Positions 33,123-43,639 of a stretch of 64,000 nucleotides of DNA are shown piece after piece. Position 1 is the stretch's first letter. Every line of letters begins with the position of its first letter. Source of the stretch: Candidatus Pelearchaeum maunauluense (GTDB lineage Archaea > Thermoproteota > Nitrososphaeria_A > Caldarchaeales > Caldarchaeaceae); the NCBI GenBank assembly GCA_030059675.1, contig JANVYQ010000007.1:23001-87000 (forward strand), written 5' to 3'. Both the position numbers and the translations under genes were made by a program. Below the pieces are notes generated by a model. The model searched no databases and was not told where the DNA came from. It saw only the letters and a list, made by a program, of their open reading frames with translations.

Positions 33123-33512
33123 TCATACGAATAATACTATTCCGCCCTGGCGTGCTGCTGGAAGAGCATTGTTTAGGAAGCCGAAGACATCCTCCAACTC
33201 CACTCCTTGCAAGACTGTCTCGGCGGTGATTCCCATCTGTTGTAGCATCTCTTTTGAGGGAGCGCAGGCTACGAATTTGACGCCAGCGTTCTTCGCATCT
33301 TCAACAAGCTTTGAAAGAGGAGGAGCACCTTCAAGCTGAATCTTCTCAACCTCGCCTTTCCTAACGATTGAAAGCCCATCCATCGTGCAGTAAACGAAGG
33401 CCTTAGCGCCCATTACCGCGCTTCCCAACGCCAGGGTTACCGCTGGATATACGCGCGTAGGCTCTCTGGTTGTTAGGATTATGTGGATTTGCTGCTGTTG
33501 GTTCTACGCCAT
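33123..33512 (-). CDS. DsrE-family protein with an in-frame amber at codon 3
   Basis: The clear frame encodes about 101 residues from GSAVMGAKAFVYCTMDGL to the end. The same frame extends upstream through HIILTTREPTRVYPAVTLAL, the expected first strand and helix of the DsrE fold, back to ATG 33512. That start reads ATG GCG TAG AAC CAA CAG, so codon 3 is TAG where CAG (Gln) would fit. No ATG, GTG or TTG occurs between TAG and the first strand. A TATA box (33533-33541) is centred 25 bases upstream of this ATG, so it is a leaderless start. Cysteines in VYCTMDG and VACAPSKEM could bind persulfide. Confidence 0.75.
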
Positions 33513-33532
33513 ACTTGATATTCTGCTTTTGC

Positions 33533-33541
33533 CAATATATT
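33533..33541 (-). promoter_or_regulatory. TATA box of the DsrE/TusA unit
   Basis: AATATATTG-type element on the minus strand centred about 25 bases before ATG 33512. It predicts transcription starting at or next to that ATG, which supports it as the true start despite the following TAG. Confidence 0.5.
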
Positions 33542-33585
33542 AGTATAATACGATGGTTATAATATTGGTATAATATTTGGTCTGA

Positions 33586-34581
<996 letters not shown>

Positions 34582-36558
34582 TCACGCACCCGCATTGGTT
34601 ACTATCCTGGCCTCGTTCTTCTCTATCGCCCTCTTAAGTGTATCTCTAGCTTCCGAAAATGAGAAAGGCCGTCCGTTGTACTTGAGGATGAGGTTGTGGG
34701 GCTTTATGCATGTGCGCATGGCGAGTAGCTGGGCGAACTGGCCGCTGTAATTCTGTTCTACACAGATTATCCTTTCATAGCGCGGCAGTAATTCCTGCAA
34801 TATTTTTGTTGGGAATGGGCTGAGGAGCTTTACCTGAGCGAAGGCAAAGCGGAGACCATGCTGGGCGTGATACTCTATGGCGTCAAGTATAGCCCCCTTG
34901 GTGGAGCCCCAGCTCACGACTATGTAAGGCGCATCAACATCACCGTGAATCACAACCTTCTCCCTGTCTGGAATCTCCGCATCAGCAGTCTCAAGCTTCC
35001 TCATACGCTTCTCCATCATCCTACACCTATTGATAGGCTCCTCAGATATGTGTCCAAACTCATCATGCTCATCTCCCGTGTTCCAGAATATACCTCCAGC
35101 AGCCCCCAGAACAGTTCTCGGCGAGATGCCATCCTCGGTGAATTCAAACCTCTTATACGGTCCATTTGACGAGAACCACTCGAAGTATAGCTTACCCCTA
35201 TCAATTACCAAGTCATCATATACGAACTTCTTCACCGTCATCGTACTATTGGCTAATGCTTTATCAAGCAGGTGTATCACGGGTGTCTGGTATCTTTCCG
35301 CGTAGTTGAATGCCTTTATAGCGTCGTAGAAAGCTTCCTCAATATCTCCTGAGGCTATTACTATTCGTGGGAATTCTCCATGCCCTGCATGGAGGACGAA
35401 GAGCATATCGCCCTGCTCGTGTCTTGTTGGGAGGCCAGTACTGGGGCCGCCACGTTGGTAGAGCGTTATGACCACTGGGACTTCATTCATCCCAGCCCAT
35501 CCAAGACCCTCGGTCATCAATGAGAAGCCTGGCCCAGATGTTGCTGTAGCAGCCCGCGCGCCTGCCAGCGCGGCTCCAGTAGCCATAGTTATGGCAGCTA
35601 TCTCATCCTCGGTCTGCACAACGACGATAGACCCCTTACCATCGAGCTCCATACTCTCCGCCTGGTGAGGATTCTCCGCGAGAACCTCAACTTTCCTACT
35701 CTCAAAGACTTCATGGTCTTCCAGATACACGCTCTCATCACTTGCGGGAGTTATGGGATAGTATGTCTGGAATCTACAGCCAGCAACTATCTTTCCAAGA
35801 GCTACTGCTGATGTTCCATTTATGAGAAGACGCTGCTCTTTTACTGGTTTGGGCTCTATGTGAAAACTTATTTCATTATTACTAAAATTCTTAACGGCAT
35901 ATTCAGCGGCTATCTTGGCTGCCTCTGTATTCATTTTGGCTACTTTAGCCTTAGCTTTAAAGACCTGCTCAATAGCTTTGAAGAGATGCTCTTGTGGGAG
36001 CTTGAAGAGCGCGAATGACGCGGCAACAGCCATGACATTGGTCATTCTGGATAAAATACTGAGCTGCGTCTCTCCTATCTTCTCACCAACTTGCTTAAGC
36101 AAATCAACATATGGAAGAGGATAAAGCTTTACGCCATTCCTCTTCGCAAACTCAAGAACATCCATAACACTGTTTCCTAGACCCTCCTCCTTAAGTCTCT
36201 CCAATATACCATCGACTACATTCTTCTCTAATGTGGGTATGCTGGTAATCTTCTCACTGGTTTGCTTCGGGTCAAATATTATACCACCACCGGACTCCAC
36301 TTCCCATGCATGTCTAATAATCGTCTCCGAATCAAACGTAGCGAGGAGATGAACTTCATCCATATGTGAGCGTATTACATTGTTTGACAATGTTACAGAG
36401 AAGTAGCTGTGTTCGCCTTTGATGTTTGAGTAGTATTCTCTTTTTCCGAAGACATTAAGGCCAGAAGACGCGGCGGCTCGCGAGAAGATGTTTGCTGCGG
36501 AATCAACACCGGTGCCCTGGGCTCCTCCAATCATCCAAGAAACTTTATTTTGGGCCAT
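34582..36558 (-). CDS. 2-oxoacid:ferredoxin oxidoreductase, gamma-alpha fusion subunit
   Basis: The 658-residue fusion has an N-terminal gamma domain (about 1-190; GGAQGTGVDSAANIFSRAAA) and an alpha domain (about 240-658; YYPITPASDESVYLE, ATSGPGFSLMTEGLGWAG, VVITLYQRGGPSTGLPTRHE). The YPITP motif is diagnostic for this enzyme family. A C-terminal domain II (VVSWGSTKGAILDAIEYH) follows. It pairs with the beta subunit downstream. Together with citrate synthase and fumarase it supports an oxidative citric acid cycle that uses ferredoxin. Confidence 0.95.
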   Translation of the reverse strand: MAQNKVSWMIGGAQGTGVDSAANIFSRAAASSGLNVFGKREYYSNIKGEHSYFSVTLSNNVIRSHMDEVHLLATFDSETIIRHAWEVESGGGIIFDPKQTSEKITSIPTLEKNVVDGILERLKEEGLGNSVMDVLEFAKRNGVKLYPLPYVDLLKQVGEKIGETQLSILSRMTNVMAVAASFALFKLPQEHLFKAIEQVFKAKAKVAKMNTEAAKIAAEYAVKNFSNNEISFHIEPKPVKEQRLLINGTSAVALGKIVAGCRFQTYYPITPASDESVYLEDHEVFESRKVEVLAENPHQAESMELDGKGSIVVVQTEDEIAAITMATGAALAGARAATATSGPGFSLMTEGLGWAGMNEVPVVITLYQRGGPSTGLPTRHEQGDMLFVLHAGHGEFPRIVIASGDIEEAFYDAIKAFNYAERYQTPVIHLLDKALANSTMTVKKFVYDDLVIDRGKLYFEWFSSNGPYKRFEFTEDGISPRTVLGAAGGIFWNTGDEHDEFGHISEEPINRCRMMEKRMRKLETADAEIPDREKVVIHGDVDAPYIVVSWGSTKGAILDAIEYHAQHGLRFAFAQVKLLSPFPTKILQELLPRYERIICVEQNYSGQFAQLLAMRTCIKPHNLILKYNGRPFSFSEARDTLKRAIEKNEARIVTNAGA

Positions 36559-36671
36559 ACTGCTTGCCCACTTGGTTTAAAGACCTTCTGCCAGCCATAT
36601 TTAACCCTAGCCCATTTGCCTAAATCTGGAAGGCTCGGCTGCTAAAGATATTTTGAGCGGTGCCGAGGTTA

Positions 36672-37271
36672 TTATTCAATCTTTACCCGATGGCCCTTCT
36701 TCGGGGCTTCAGCCCTCTTCTCCACCACTACTTCCAAGACACCGTTGTTATAACTGGCCTTAGCGGTGTTGGGGTCAACAACTGCTGGTAGCTCTATCTC
36801 TTTGAAATATTTACGGCTCTCAGTATCCACTTTAACCGTCATAACACGCTCATCGACATTAAGCTCTATGTCTTCTTTTCTAACGCCTGGAAGCTCGGCA
36901 ACCACCTTTATCCTGTTGTCCTCTTCTATAACATCAACAAGCGGTTCCCGTTCTGGTCTTACTTCAAGAGCTGGCTTTGTCGGGAGCGCTCCTGGCCTAA
37001 CATTTCCAAACTCGCGGATGACTGGCTTGCCGTCTGGGCCTATTGTTATTGAGTAGCCGTAGACGAATGGCCCTACTTCACGGACTACTCCATCCTTTGT
37101 GGTCCTTTCCCTTATCAGCTCTCTGGGTGCTCTCTCCATAATCCACTTAAACTCCTCCTCCATCTGCTTTTCAAATTCGCGCATAAATTCGTCGATGTCT
37201 TCAAACAAGCTTCTAAAGAGAGGCCATCTCCGCCTTCTCTTCCTCCATTCTTCCCACCAATCATCCGACAT
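36672..37271 (-). CDS. Small heat shock protein (Hsp20/alpha-crystallin)
   Basis: The 199-residue chaperone has an Arg/Trp-rich and acidic N-terminus and an alpha-crystallin domain at about 105-190 (DNRIKVVAELPGVRKEDIEL, ASYNNGVLEVVVEK). It ends in HRVKIE, without a clear IxI motif. It forms ATP-independent oligomers that hold unfolded proteins. The start is taken as ATG 37271. An unusual middle segment (GPFVYGYSITIGPDGKPVIR, EFGNVRP) is typical of archaeal members. Confidence 0.93.
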   Translation of the reverse strand: MSDDWWEEWRKRRRRWPLFRSLFEDIDEFMREFEKQMEEEFKWIMERAPRELIRERTTKDGVVREVGPFVYGYSITIGPDGKPVIREFGNVRPGALPTKPALEVRPEREPLVDVIEEDNRIKVVAELPGVRKEDIELNVDERVMTVKVDTESRKYFKEIELPAVVDPNTAKASYNNGVLEVVVEKRAEAPKKGHRVKIE

Positions 37272-37337
37272 ACACTAACACCCTTACATTGTATTGCCAT
37301 ACGTAGGCTTATTAAGAGTTTTCTTTCTCTGGGCTAC

Positions 37338-38531
37338 GTGTTGGTGGTTGATGGTCAATTCTGGGGAGGCATCGTGCTATTTTTCCAAGTTTTGGCTGCT
37401 CTCGCATGGCTGGGCATAGCGTTAGCCAGACGCCGCATACTACGGATGCTTCCCCAGCTGAATGTTAAAGATGAATCACAGGCTTTACCTTCTACTGTGT
37501 CAGTTATAATACCCGCGAGAAACGAGGAGAAGAACATAGGCAGGTGCATAGAGAGCATTATACACCAGCTAGATGAGAAGGGTGAGATTATAGTTGTTGA
37601 TGACTCATCAACAGACTCCACGCGTGAAGTTGTGCGTCGCTACTCCAAGCATGGTGTGAAGCTTATTGAGGCGGGTGAGCTTCCAGAGGGATGGTTGGGA
37701 AAACCTTGGGCATGTTATTTGGGATATACACACAGCAGCGGTGAGTGGCTATTATTCACTGACGCTGATGCAGAGTTTGGGAAAGGATGTATAAGGAATG
37801 CGCTCATTACAGCGCTTGAGCACGGCGCTGAGCTGGCTACACAGTATCCACGGATGAGGATGCGTAGTATATGGTTAAAGGCTGCGCTTCCCATACTTCT
37901 ACTCGCTCTCTATGCGTTTGGGAGGCCGCATAAAGTATCTAGTGGTGAGGCTGCATTTGCTTTTGGGAGCTTCATACTCATTAGACGCGATGTTTATGAG
38001 AAGCTCGGCGGCCATGAGAGGGTTAGAGACGCTGTCTTGGAAGACCGTGCAATAGCGCTTTTGGCGCGCGACGCTCGGGTAAGGACTCTTTTCTTGGATG
38101 GAACAAACAGCATGACCGCTGAGTGGAATAATAGTCTAAAGAGTCTCTGGAATGGGATGGTACGGCTCTTCACAACGCTCTACATAGGTTCAAGCAAGAA
38201 GTCCATCATAAACGCATTCATGTTAATCATACTGTTCATATTCCCATTAGCTTCATTAGCGTATTCACTTGCTTACAACATACCTACCTACATCCTCTTG
38301 GCGTCTCTCTCCACAGTCTTGATAAGCTACGTTATTGGAGAGGAGCTCAGGAAGCATCGTATATCTTTCATATACTCGGTCTTATGGCCTCTTGGAGTTT
38401 TACTAATACTCTGTGCAGTAATAGTTTCTGGATTCAAAGCTACTTTAAGACCCTTGTTTAGGTGGCGGAATAGGCTATACCGAGTTGAGGCTTATGATGG
38501 TAGGGAGAGGGCAGTCATTCTTTCTGCATAA
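37338..38531 (+). CDS. Membrane-associated glycosyltransferase, family 2
   Basis: The 397-residue product starts with a hydrophobic anchor (FFQVLAALAWLGIALARRRI). A GT-A domain follows: STVSVIIPARNEEKNIGRCI, then EIIVVDDSSTDSTREVV, then the metal-binding LLFTDADAEF. The ED-type region (AVLEDRAIALLARDA) precedes two or three C-terminal membrane helices. The architecture matches hydroxychlorobactene/carotenoid or polyisoprenyl glycosyltransferases of the CrtQ type. The start is GTG 37338. Its 3' end overlaps the DNA methyltransferase gene by 17 bases, tail to tail. Confidence 0.87.
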   Translation: MLVVDGQFWGGIVLFFQVLAALAWLGIALARRRILRMLPQLNVKDESQALPSTVSVIIPARNEEKNIGRCIESIIHQLDEKGEIIVVDDSSTDSTREVVRRYSKHGVKLIEAGELPEGWLGKPWACYLGYTHSSGEWLLFTDADAEFGKGCIRNALITALEHGAELATQYPRMRMRSIWLKAALPILLLALYAFGRPHKVSSGEAAFAFGSFILIRRDVYEKLGGHERVRDAVLEDRAIALLARDARVRTLFLDGTNSMTAEWNNSLKSLWNGMVRLFTTLYIGSSKKSIINAFMLIILFIFPLASLAYSLAYNIPTYILLASLSTVLISYVIGEELRKHRISFIYSVLWPLGVLLILCAVIVSGFKATLRPLFRWRNRLYRVEAYDGRERAVILSA

Positions 38532-39528
38532 TTAGTATGCTCTCCCTGCTCTCGCCTATTTTTATGACACGCCGCGTAGTTGCCGCTCTCTTATTTACGG
38601 CGATTATCCTCTTAACGGTAAATCCAACATCAGCGGCGAGACGCGCTAGAGGTATGTCAACGTCTATCACCCTATCGGGGAAAACTCCACCGCCCACCAC
38701 CATAGCGACTTTCCCACCATACTTGAGAACCCTAAACAACTCGCCGAACACCTTTAGCATATCACTAAAGTAAGCCCGCGCTATAGGCGGCATCTCTATA
38801 TCGAGAAGAGGTTCGCTGACAGGCTCTTTAGGCGTTAAACTGATGTAAGCCCTCAGTGGGTCTATCTTAACGTTGGGAAAAAAGAGCTCGTACTCGGGCC
38901 AGTAAGCTTTTGTATATTCTATCTTGTTTAGATAGGGTGGGGAGGTTATAACGACGTCAAACATTTCATCTTCTAAAAACTCCAGCATACGCGCGTCTCC
39001 CCTGAATATCTCAGCTGCTACAGGCTCCAGACGCGGTCGCTCCACATCTTTAATCATCATCTTAACTACGCGTCCAAACATCTTGCGTAATGATGGTGGC
39101 CTGGGTATGTCTTTTCTAATCTTGATTACAGCCCCATCGCGGTATATGTATGAGGTCTTCTCGGCCGCATTCATTAGAGCCAAGATGAAAAACTCGCGCA
39201 GTGTATCGTCTTCTATTTCATTTATCTTCTCACGGAGAAAAACTAAATCTTCTAAAGCATACTTGGAGAAGAGCTGTCTTACAAATCCATTTATGCCACG
39301 TATGTCTGGTCTTATGAATCTTTGAGCGATAATCTTCTCGCGGGTTTTCCTGAGTATATCTACATCGTAATCTCGTGTCTTTACGCGCGAGACCATGACG
39401 AAGAGAGGTGAGACATCAACACCTATACTCGCGATTCCAGCCTCACGGCACGCTAGGCATGTTGTACCGACTCCTAGAAATGGGTCTAAAACAAGATGCC
39501 CCCTCTCCACCTTAAGCTCCTTTAACAT
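38515..39528 (-). CDS. DNA (adenine-N6 or cytosine-N4) methyltransferase, start uncertain
   Basis: The 337-residue frame from ATG 39528 has the SAM motif LVLDPFLGVGTTCLACREAG and, further on, the catalytic DVVITSPPYLNKIEYTKAYW, with VAMVVGGGVFPDRVIDVDIP near the end. The order (SAM site first, TSPPY later) is that of the gamma-type arrangement. The same frame upstream of ATG encodes plausible family sequence (QGIGGFFFKEGFSRDFVLLM) back to a TAG at about 39613, but without any ATG, GTG or TTG. The annotated start may therefore be too late or the 5' end may be damaged. No restriction endonuclease is adjacent. Confidence 0.85.
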   Translation of the reverse strand: MLKELKVERGHLVLDPFLGVGTTCLACREAGIASIGVDVSPLFVMVSRVKTRDYDVDILRKTREKIIAQRFIRPDIRGINGFVRQLFSKYALEDLVFLREKINEIEDDTLREFFILALMNAAEKTSYIYRDGAVIKIRKDIPRPPSLRKMFGRVVKMMIKDVERPRLEPVAAEIFRGDARMLEFLEDEMFDVVITSPPYLNKIEYTKAYWPEYELFFPNVKIDPLRAYISLTPKEPVSEPLLDIEMPPIARAYFSDMLKVFGELFRVLKYGGKVAMVVGGGVFPDRVIDVDIPLARLAADVGFTVKRIIAVNKRAATTRRVIKIGESRESILIMQKE

Positions 39529-39657
39529 TAAGAGAACAAAATCGCGTGAAAATCCTTCTTTAAAGAAAAAACCACCTATGCCTTGGGTAGTTTTTATTTG
39601 GTATAAACGTAACTAGGCGGCCTAGGTTATAATTCTCCTCAATAGGAGGTAGTCGGC

Positions 39658-40200
39658 TCAAAGTTTTGTCTCCGCCTTCTTAAGTTCTTTCGCCGCCTCG
39701 ATCAGCGTTTTGAGGAAGAAAGGAAGGTCTGCGGGTATGCGTGATGTTATTAAGTTTCTATCCCGCACGACTGGTGTGTCCATGTATATTGCCCCCGCGT
39801 TCTCCACATCATCCTTTATAGCCGAGACGCAGGTGAGCTTAAATCCCCTCAACACTTTTGCCGATATGAGTATCTGAGCACCATGACATATTGCGGCGAC
39901 GGGCTTTCCCGACAGGAAGAATTCTCTCACAAAATTCACAACCTCAGGTATCCTTCTTAGCCTGTCAGGAGCCCAGCCTCCAGGTATTACAAGTATATCA
40001 AAATCTTCAGGATTAGCCTGCTCTATTGCTAGGTCGGCCACGACCGATAGGCCATGCTTGCCCCTATACTCCTGCCTCGCTGGGCCCACTACACGTACCT
40101 CAGCGCCCTCTTCCTGTAGTCTTATAAGCGGGTAATGGAGCTCTAGGTCCTCATAATCAGGCCCCGCCAGGATAGCTACCTTAAGCCCTTCTAAGCTCAA
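39658..40200 (-). CDS. DJ-1/PfpI-family protein
   Basis: This 180-residue class I glutamine amidotransferase-like fold protein resembles PfpI of Pyrococcus. The nucleophile elbow is AAICHGAQILIS (Cys-His), the conserved Glu lies in the DYEDLELHYPLIRLQEEGAE region, and ILVIPGGWAPDRLRR is the family loop. Members are reported as intracellular proteases or deglycases for glycated protein and DNA; which applies here is not visible. It has its own 128-base upstream gap. Confidence 0.93.
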   Translation of the reverse strand: MSLEGLKVAILAGPDYEDLELHYPLIRLQEEGAEVRVVGPARQEYRGKHGLSVVADLAIEQANPEDFDILVIPGGWAPDRLRRIPEVVNFVREFFLSGKPVAAICHGAQILISAKVLRGFKLTCVSAIKDDVENAGAIYMDTPVVRDRNLITSRIPADLPFFLKTLIEAAKELKKAETKL

Positions 40201-40328
40201 CCCAACAACCCCTCTCTAGCTTCTGTCGTAGATACTTGCCTCCCAAAATACCCTAATTACGCAGCATTCAGCTCAACGCCAATTCTTAAATAAGGGAGAG
40301 AGCAAAACTAACCCTTGGTGCAGAAAGT

Positions 40329-40643
40329 TTGGCCGAGAAGCCGAAACTAGAAGACATAATAAACGCTCTCAAGAACGTATACGACCCAGAGATACCTGTC
40401 AATATCGTTGATTTGGGCTTACTGTATGATGTTCAAGTGCGCGATGATAATAGTGTGTATGTTAAGATGACGCTAACAGCTCCAGGCTGTCCTATAGGCG
40501 CTTTTATCACAGAGCAGGTGAAGGAAGCTATAACAACGTTGGTTGAGGGGGTTAAGGATGTGCAAGTCGAACTGACGTTTGACCCGCCCTGGACCCCCGA
40601 CAGGATGAGCGAAGAAGCAAAAGCCATGCTGGGCTTCGTCTAA
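40329..40643 (+). CDS. MIP18/SufT-like Fe-S assembly factor (DUF59)
   Basis: The 104-residue MIP18-family domain protein contains ALKNVYDPEIPVNIVDLGLL, the family signature with the DPE motif, and the reactive Cys in LTAPGCPIGAFITEQV. Eukaryotic CIAO2 and bacterial SufT homologues help mature Fe-S proteins. The start is TTG 40329; TTAAATAAG at about 40287-40295 is a plausible TATA box. ValRS follows 44 bases later. Confidence 0.9.
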   Translation: MAEKPKLEDIINALKNVYDPEIPVNIVDLGLLYDVQVRDDNSVYVKMTLTAPGCPIGAFITEQVKEAITTLVEGVKDVQVELTFDPPWTPDRMSEEAKAMLGFV

Positions 40644-40687
40644 AGGGCTCTCACATATTTATTTCTGGATATAAACGCTCAAAGCAA

Positions 40688-43021
40688 ATGGGAATGGAGC
40701 TAAAGCCATCAATCGAGGAGAAATTCTGGAACCCCCGCTTCGAGCCTCCGCTAATGGAAAAATGGAGAGAAGAGAAGCTATACTCTTTCAAGATAAACTC
40801 GCGGAAGAAGAAGTTTGTTATAGACACGCCTCCCCCATATCCTTCGGGTAGGCCCTGGCATATAGGGGCCGCTGCCCAGTATTCGCAGATTGACATGATA
40901 GCACGAACTGCGCGGATGTTGGGATATGAGACATACTTCCCGATAGGTATAGATAGGAATGGACTTCCGGTGGAGATATTCACGGAGAAGCGCTACGGCG
41001 TTTCCATCAGAGATACACCGCGCGAGAAGTTCATCGAGCTTTGTTCCAAATCCCTAGACGAGCTGGAAGCGGAGATGATACAAATAATGAAGAGAATGGG
41101 CCTTAGTGGCGATTTTGATAATTATTACAGGACGGACTCTCCAGTTTATCGTGAGCTTACGCAGAGCACGTTCCTCAAGCTTTGGAAGAAGGGGCTGATA
41201 TACGAGTCTTCACGGCCAAATAACTACTGCCATGTATGTGGTACAACAATAGCCGATGCTGAGGTGGAGTATGAAGAGATACCCGCGCGGCTTGTTTATA
41301 TCAAATTCAACCTTACGGAAGGCGGAGAGATAACCATAGCAACAACCAGGCCAGAGCTTCTATGCTCATGCAGAGCTGTAATAGTTAATCCAGAAGACGA
41401 GCGTTATAGGGATCGTCATGGAAAGACTGTGATTGTCCCCCTGTATGGGCGTGAGGTTCCTATAATCCCCCACCCAGCGGCTAAGCCCGAGTTCGGTACT
41501 GGGGCTGTGATGGTGTGCAGCTATGGCGATTATATGGATGTACAGTTATTCAGGGAGCTTGGCCTTGAGGAGATCATAGCGATAGGCGAAGATGGGCGTA
41601 TGACGAGCGCAGCAGGCAAGTTCGCGGGGCTAACCGTTGAGGAGGCGCGGGAAGCAGTTATTAAAGAGCTAGAATCCGAGGGCAGGGTATCGAGGATTGA
41701 AGAGATTACCCACAATACGCCCATCTGCGAGCGGAGCAAGAATCCAATAGAGATAATATCGATGAAAGAGTATTACTTAAAGCAACTTGATTTTTCAGAC
41801 GACCTTAAACGCTTAGCGGATAGGATGAAGTTTCACCCCAGTCATCATAAGCAGCTTCTCCTTGATTGGATAAGCTCCCTTAGAATAGACTGGCCTATTT
41901 CGCGGAGGCGCTATTATGCCACTGAGATACCAATATGGTATTGTAAGTCATGCGGAACGCCGCATATACCTCCTGGAGGGAGATACTATCAGCCTTGGCG
42001 TGAGAAGGCACCGTTTGATAAATGCAGGAAATGCGGCTCTACGGAGTTTGTTGGGGAAACCAGGACATTTGATACATGGATGGACTCAAGCATCTCGCCA
42101 CTATTCATCATAATGGATAGACGCTCTAAGAAGATTAGATGGTCTCTATATCCTACGGGCATAAGACCACAGGGTAAGGACATAGTCAGGACATGGCTCT
42201 ACTATACCGTGCTTCGCTGCTATCAATTAACTGGTAGAGAACCATTTCGCCATGTTTGGATAGGTGGCCTGGGGCTTGACGAGCATGGGGAGAAGATGAG
42301 CAAGAGTAAGGGGAACGTTATAGACCCCTTCCCCATCCTTGAGAAATATGGCGCTGACTGCTTCAGGTTTTGGTGTGCCCAAGAAGCAAGCCTAGGGGAG
42401 GACTTTAGGATATCCGAGGCGCGCATAGCCAGTGCGGGGAAGTTTCTCACGAAGCTCTGGAATGTGGCGAGATACGTCTCTTCATTCCCCCAACCCCGCA
42501 ATACGCGTCTAACATCCACAGATAAGTGGATACTGGCGGAGCTATCCCTTCTAGTTGAGGAGTGTCTAAAGGGGTATAAGGACTTTAACTTCTTCGTACC
42601 AGCTACAAAGATACGCGACTTTCTCTGGAATACCTTCGCCGCCCATTATGTTGAGATGTCTAAACCCCGCGCTTATGCGATAGGCTTCAACGAGTCTGAG
42701 CAGCGTGCCGCTTGGAAAACACTCCATACATGCCTTAAGACATGCCTAATACTCCTAGCCCCCATCACACCGTTCATAACCGACATACTATGGCGGAAGC
42801 TCTACGGCAGAAAGAGCATACACTTACAGCGTTTTCCGAAGCCAGCATGGAATAAGCAATATGCAGCTTATACTGAAAAGATTAAGGAGTTTAATTCAAC
42901 GGTGTGGGCTTTGAAGAAGTCTAAAGGGATTTCGCTGAAAGAGGGGATAAAATACGAGATTCCGCGGGAGCTTAGAATATTTGAGAAAGATTTGGTGGCC
43001 ATGCACAGGCTTGAGAGATGA
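40688..43021 (+). CDS. valS: Valyl-tRNA synthetase
   Basis: This 777-residue class Ia synthetase charges tRNA-Val. The HIGH motif is PWHIG at 56-60 and KMSKS is HGEKMSKSKGNV at about 530-541. A CP1 editing domain (ITIATTRPELLCSCRAVIVN) lies between, with two zinc-like Cys motifs (YCHVCG, CRKCGSTEF). The DTWMDSSISPL block identifies ValRS rather than Ile or Leu. It is short compared with bacterial ValRS (about 870 or more) because the C-terminal coiled-coil arm is missing, as is usual in archaea. Confidence 0.94.
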   Translation: MGMELKPSIEEKFWNPRFEPPLMEKWREEKLYSFKINSRKKKFVIDTPPPYPSGRPWHIGAAAQYSQIDMIARTARMLGYETYFPIGIDRNGLPVEIFTEKRYGVSIRDTPREKFIELCSKSLDELEAEMIQIMKRMGLSGDFDNYYRTDSPVYRELTQSTFLKLWKKGLIYESSRPNNYCHVCGTTIADAEVEYEEIPARLVYIKFNLTEGGEITIATTRPELLCSCRAVIVNPEDERYRDRHGKTVIVPLYGREVPIIPHPAAKPEFGTGAVMVCSYGDYMDVQLFRELGLEEIIAIGEDGRMTSAAGKFAGLTVEEAREAVIKELESEGRVSRIEEITHNTPICERSKNPIEIISMKEYYLKQLDFSDDLKRLADRMKFHPSHHKQLLLDWISSLRIDWPISRRRYYATEIPIWYCKSCGTPHIPPGGRYYQPWREKAPFDKCRKCGSTEFVGETRTFDTWMDSSISPLFIIMDRRSKKIRWSLYPTGIRPQGKDIVRTWLYYTVLRCYQLTGREPFRHVWIGGLGLDEHGEKMSKSKGNVIDPFPILEKYGADCFRFWCAQEASLGEDFRISEARIASAGKFLTKLWNVARYVSSFPQPRNTRLTSTDKWILAELSLLVEECLKGYKDFNFFVPATKIRDFLWNTFAAHYVEMSKPRAYAIGFNESEQRAAWKTLHTCLKTCLILLAPITPFITDILWRKLYGRKSIHLQRFPKPAWNKQYAAYTEKIKEFNSTVWALKKSKGISLKEGIKYEIPRELRIFEKDLVAMHRLER

Positions 43022-43033
43022 GAGAGGCGTCTG

Positions 43034-43639
43034 GTGAGGTTGGGAAAGCGTAAACCCGAGCTTACTGTTGGTGCATTCATAATACGAAGAGATGGAAAAA
43101 TGCTTTTGGTAAAAAGCCCTAAGTGGGGAGGCCGCTACTCCATACCAGGAGGCCACGTGGAATACGGAGAGACGATAGCGAAGGCTGTCGCGCGCGAGGC
43201 GTATGAGGAGGTGAGCCTACGCGTGAAGCCGCTAAGCCTATTCATGATACAAGAGGTGATAAATCCCAGTGAATTCTTTGAGAGAGACAGGCATTTCATC
43301 TTCTTTGACGTTCTATGCGCTGCTCTCAGCGATAATGTGCAGGTTGATGGGAAGGAAATCGTAGATTATGTGTGGGTTTATCCGCGTGAAGCTTCTAAGC
43401 TACCGCTGGAGAGATATACGAGAAGACTCGTTTCCGAATATATTCGGATTTGCCGAAAAACGGCCAAGAGAAACCGTCCAGCCGCTACGATACTTGCACT
43501 TAAACGCTTTCCTCAAAATTTTACGCCTAAACTAGAGTTTGATGTATGCTTAAATTCTAGAATGCGGAGCCGCTCGTTTAAGCGGAATGCGACTTCGCGA
43601 ATACGTCAGTCTCACAAAGCCCAAAATAGCCTTCCTTAA
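43034..43639 (+). CDS. Nudix hydrolase with an atypical C-terminal extension
   Basis: The Nudix box GHVEYGETIAKAVAREAYEE (about 40-59) is complete (Gx5Ex7REUxEE). These enzymes hydrolyse nucleoside diphosphate derivatives. A normal Nudix would end near residue 140-150. The remaining 50 residues (for example RMRSRSFKRNATSRIRQSH) are compositionally odd and overlap the heme O synthase gene by 53 bases, suggesting a lost stop codon. The start is GTG 43034, 12 bases after valS. Confidence 0.85.
   Translation: MRLGKRKPELTVGAFIIRRDGKMLLVKSPKWGGRYSIPGGHVEYGETIAKAVAREAYEEVSLRVKPLSLFMIQEVINPSEFFERDRHFIFFDVLCAALSDNVQVDGKEIVDYVWVYPREASKLPLERYTRRLVSEYIRICRKTAKRNRPAATILALKRFPQNFTPKLEFDVCLNSRMRSRSFKRNATSRIRQSHKAQNSLP

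Noticed and set aside
33504..33506. Pyrrolysine insertion at the DsrE amber codon
   Set aside because: No methylamine methyltransferase or Pyl genes are seen and the position is the third codon; mutation, error or an odd start is simpler.
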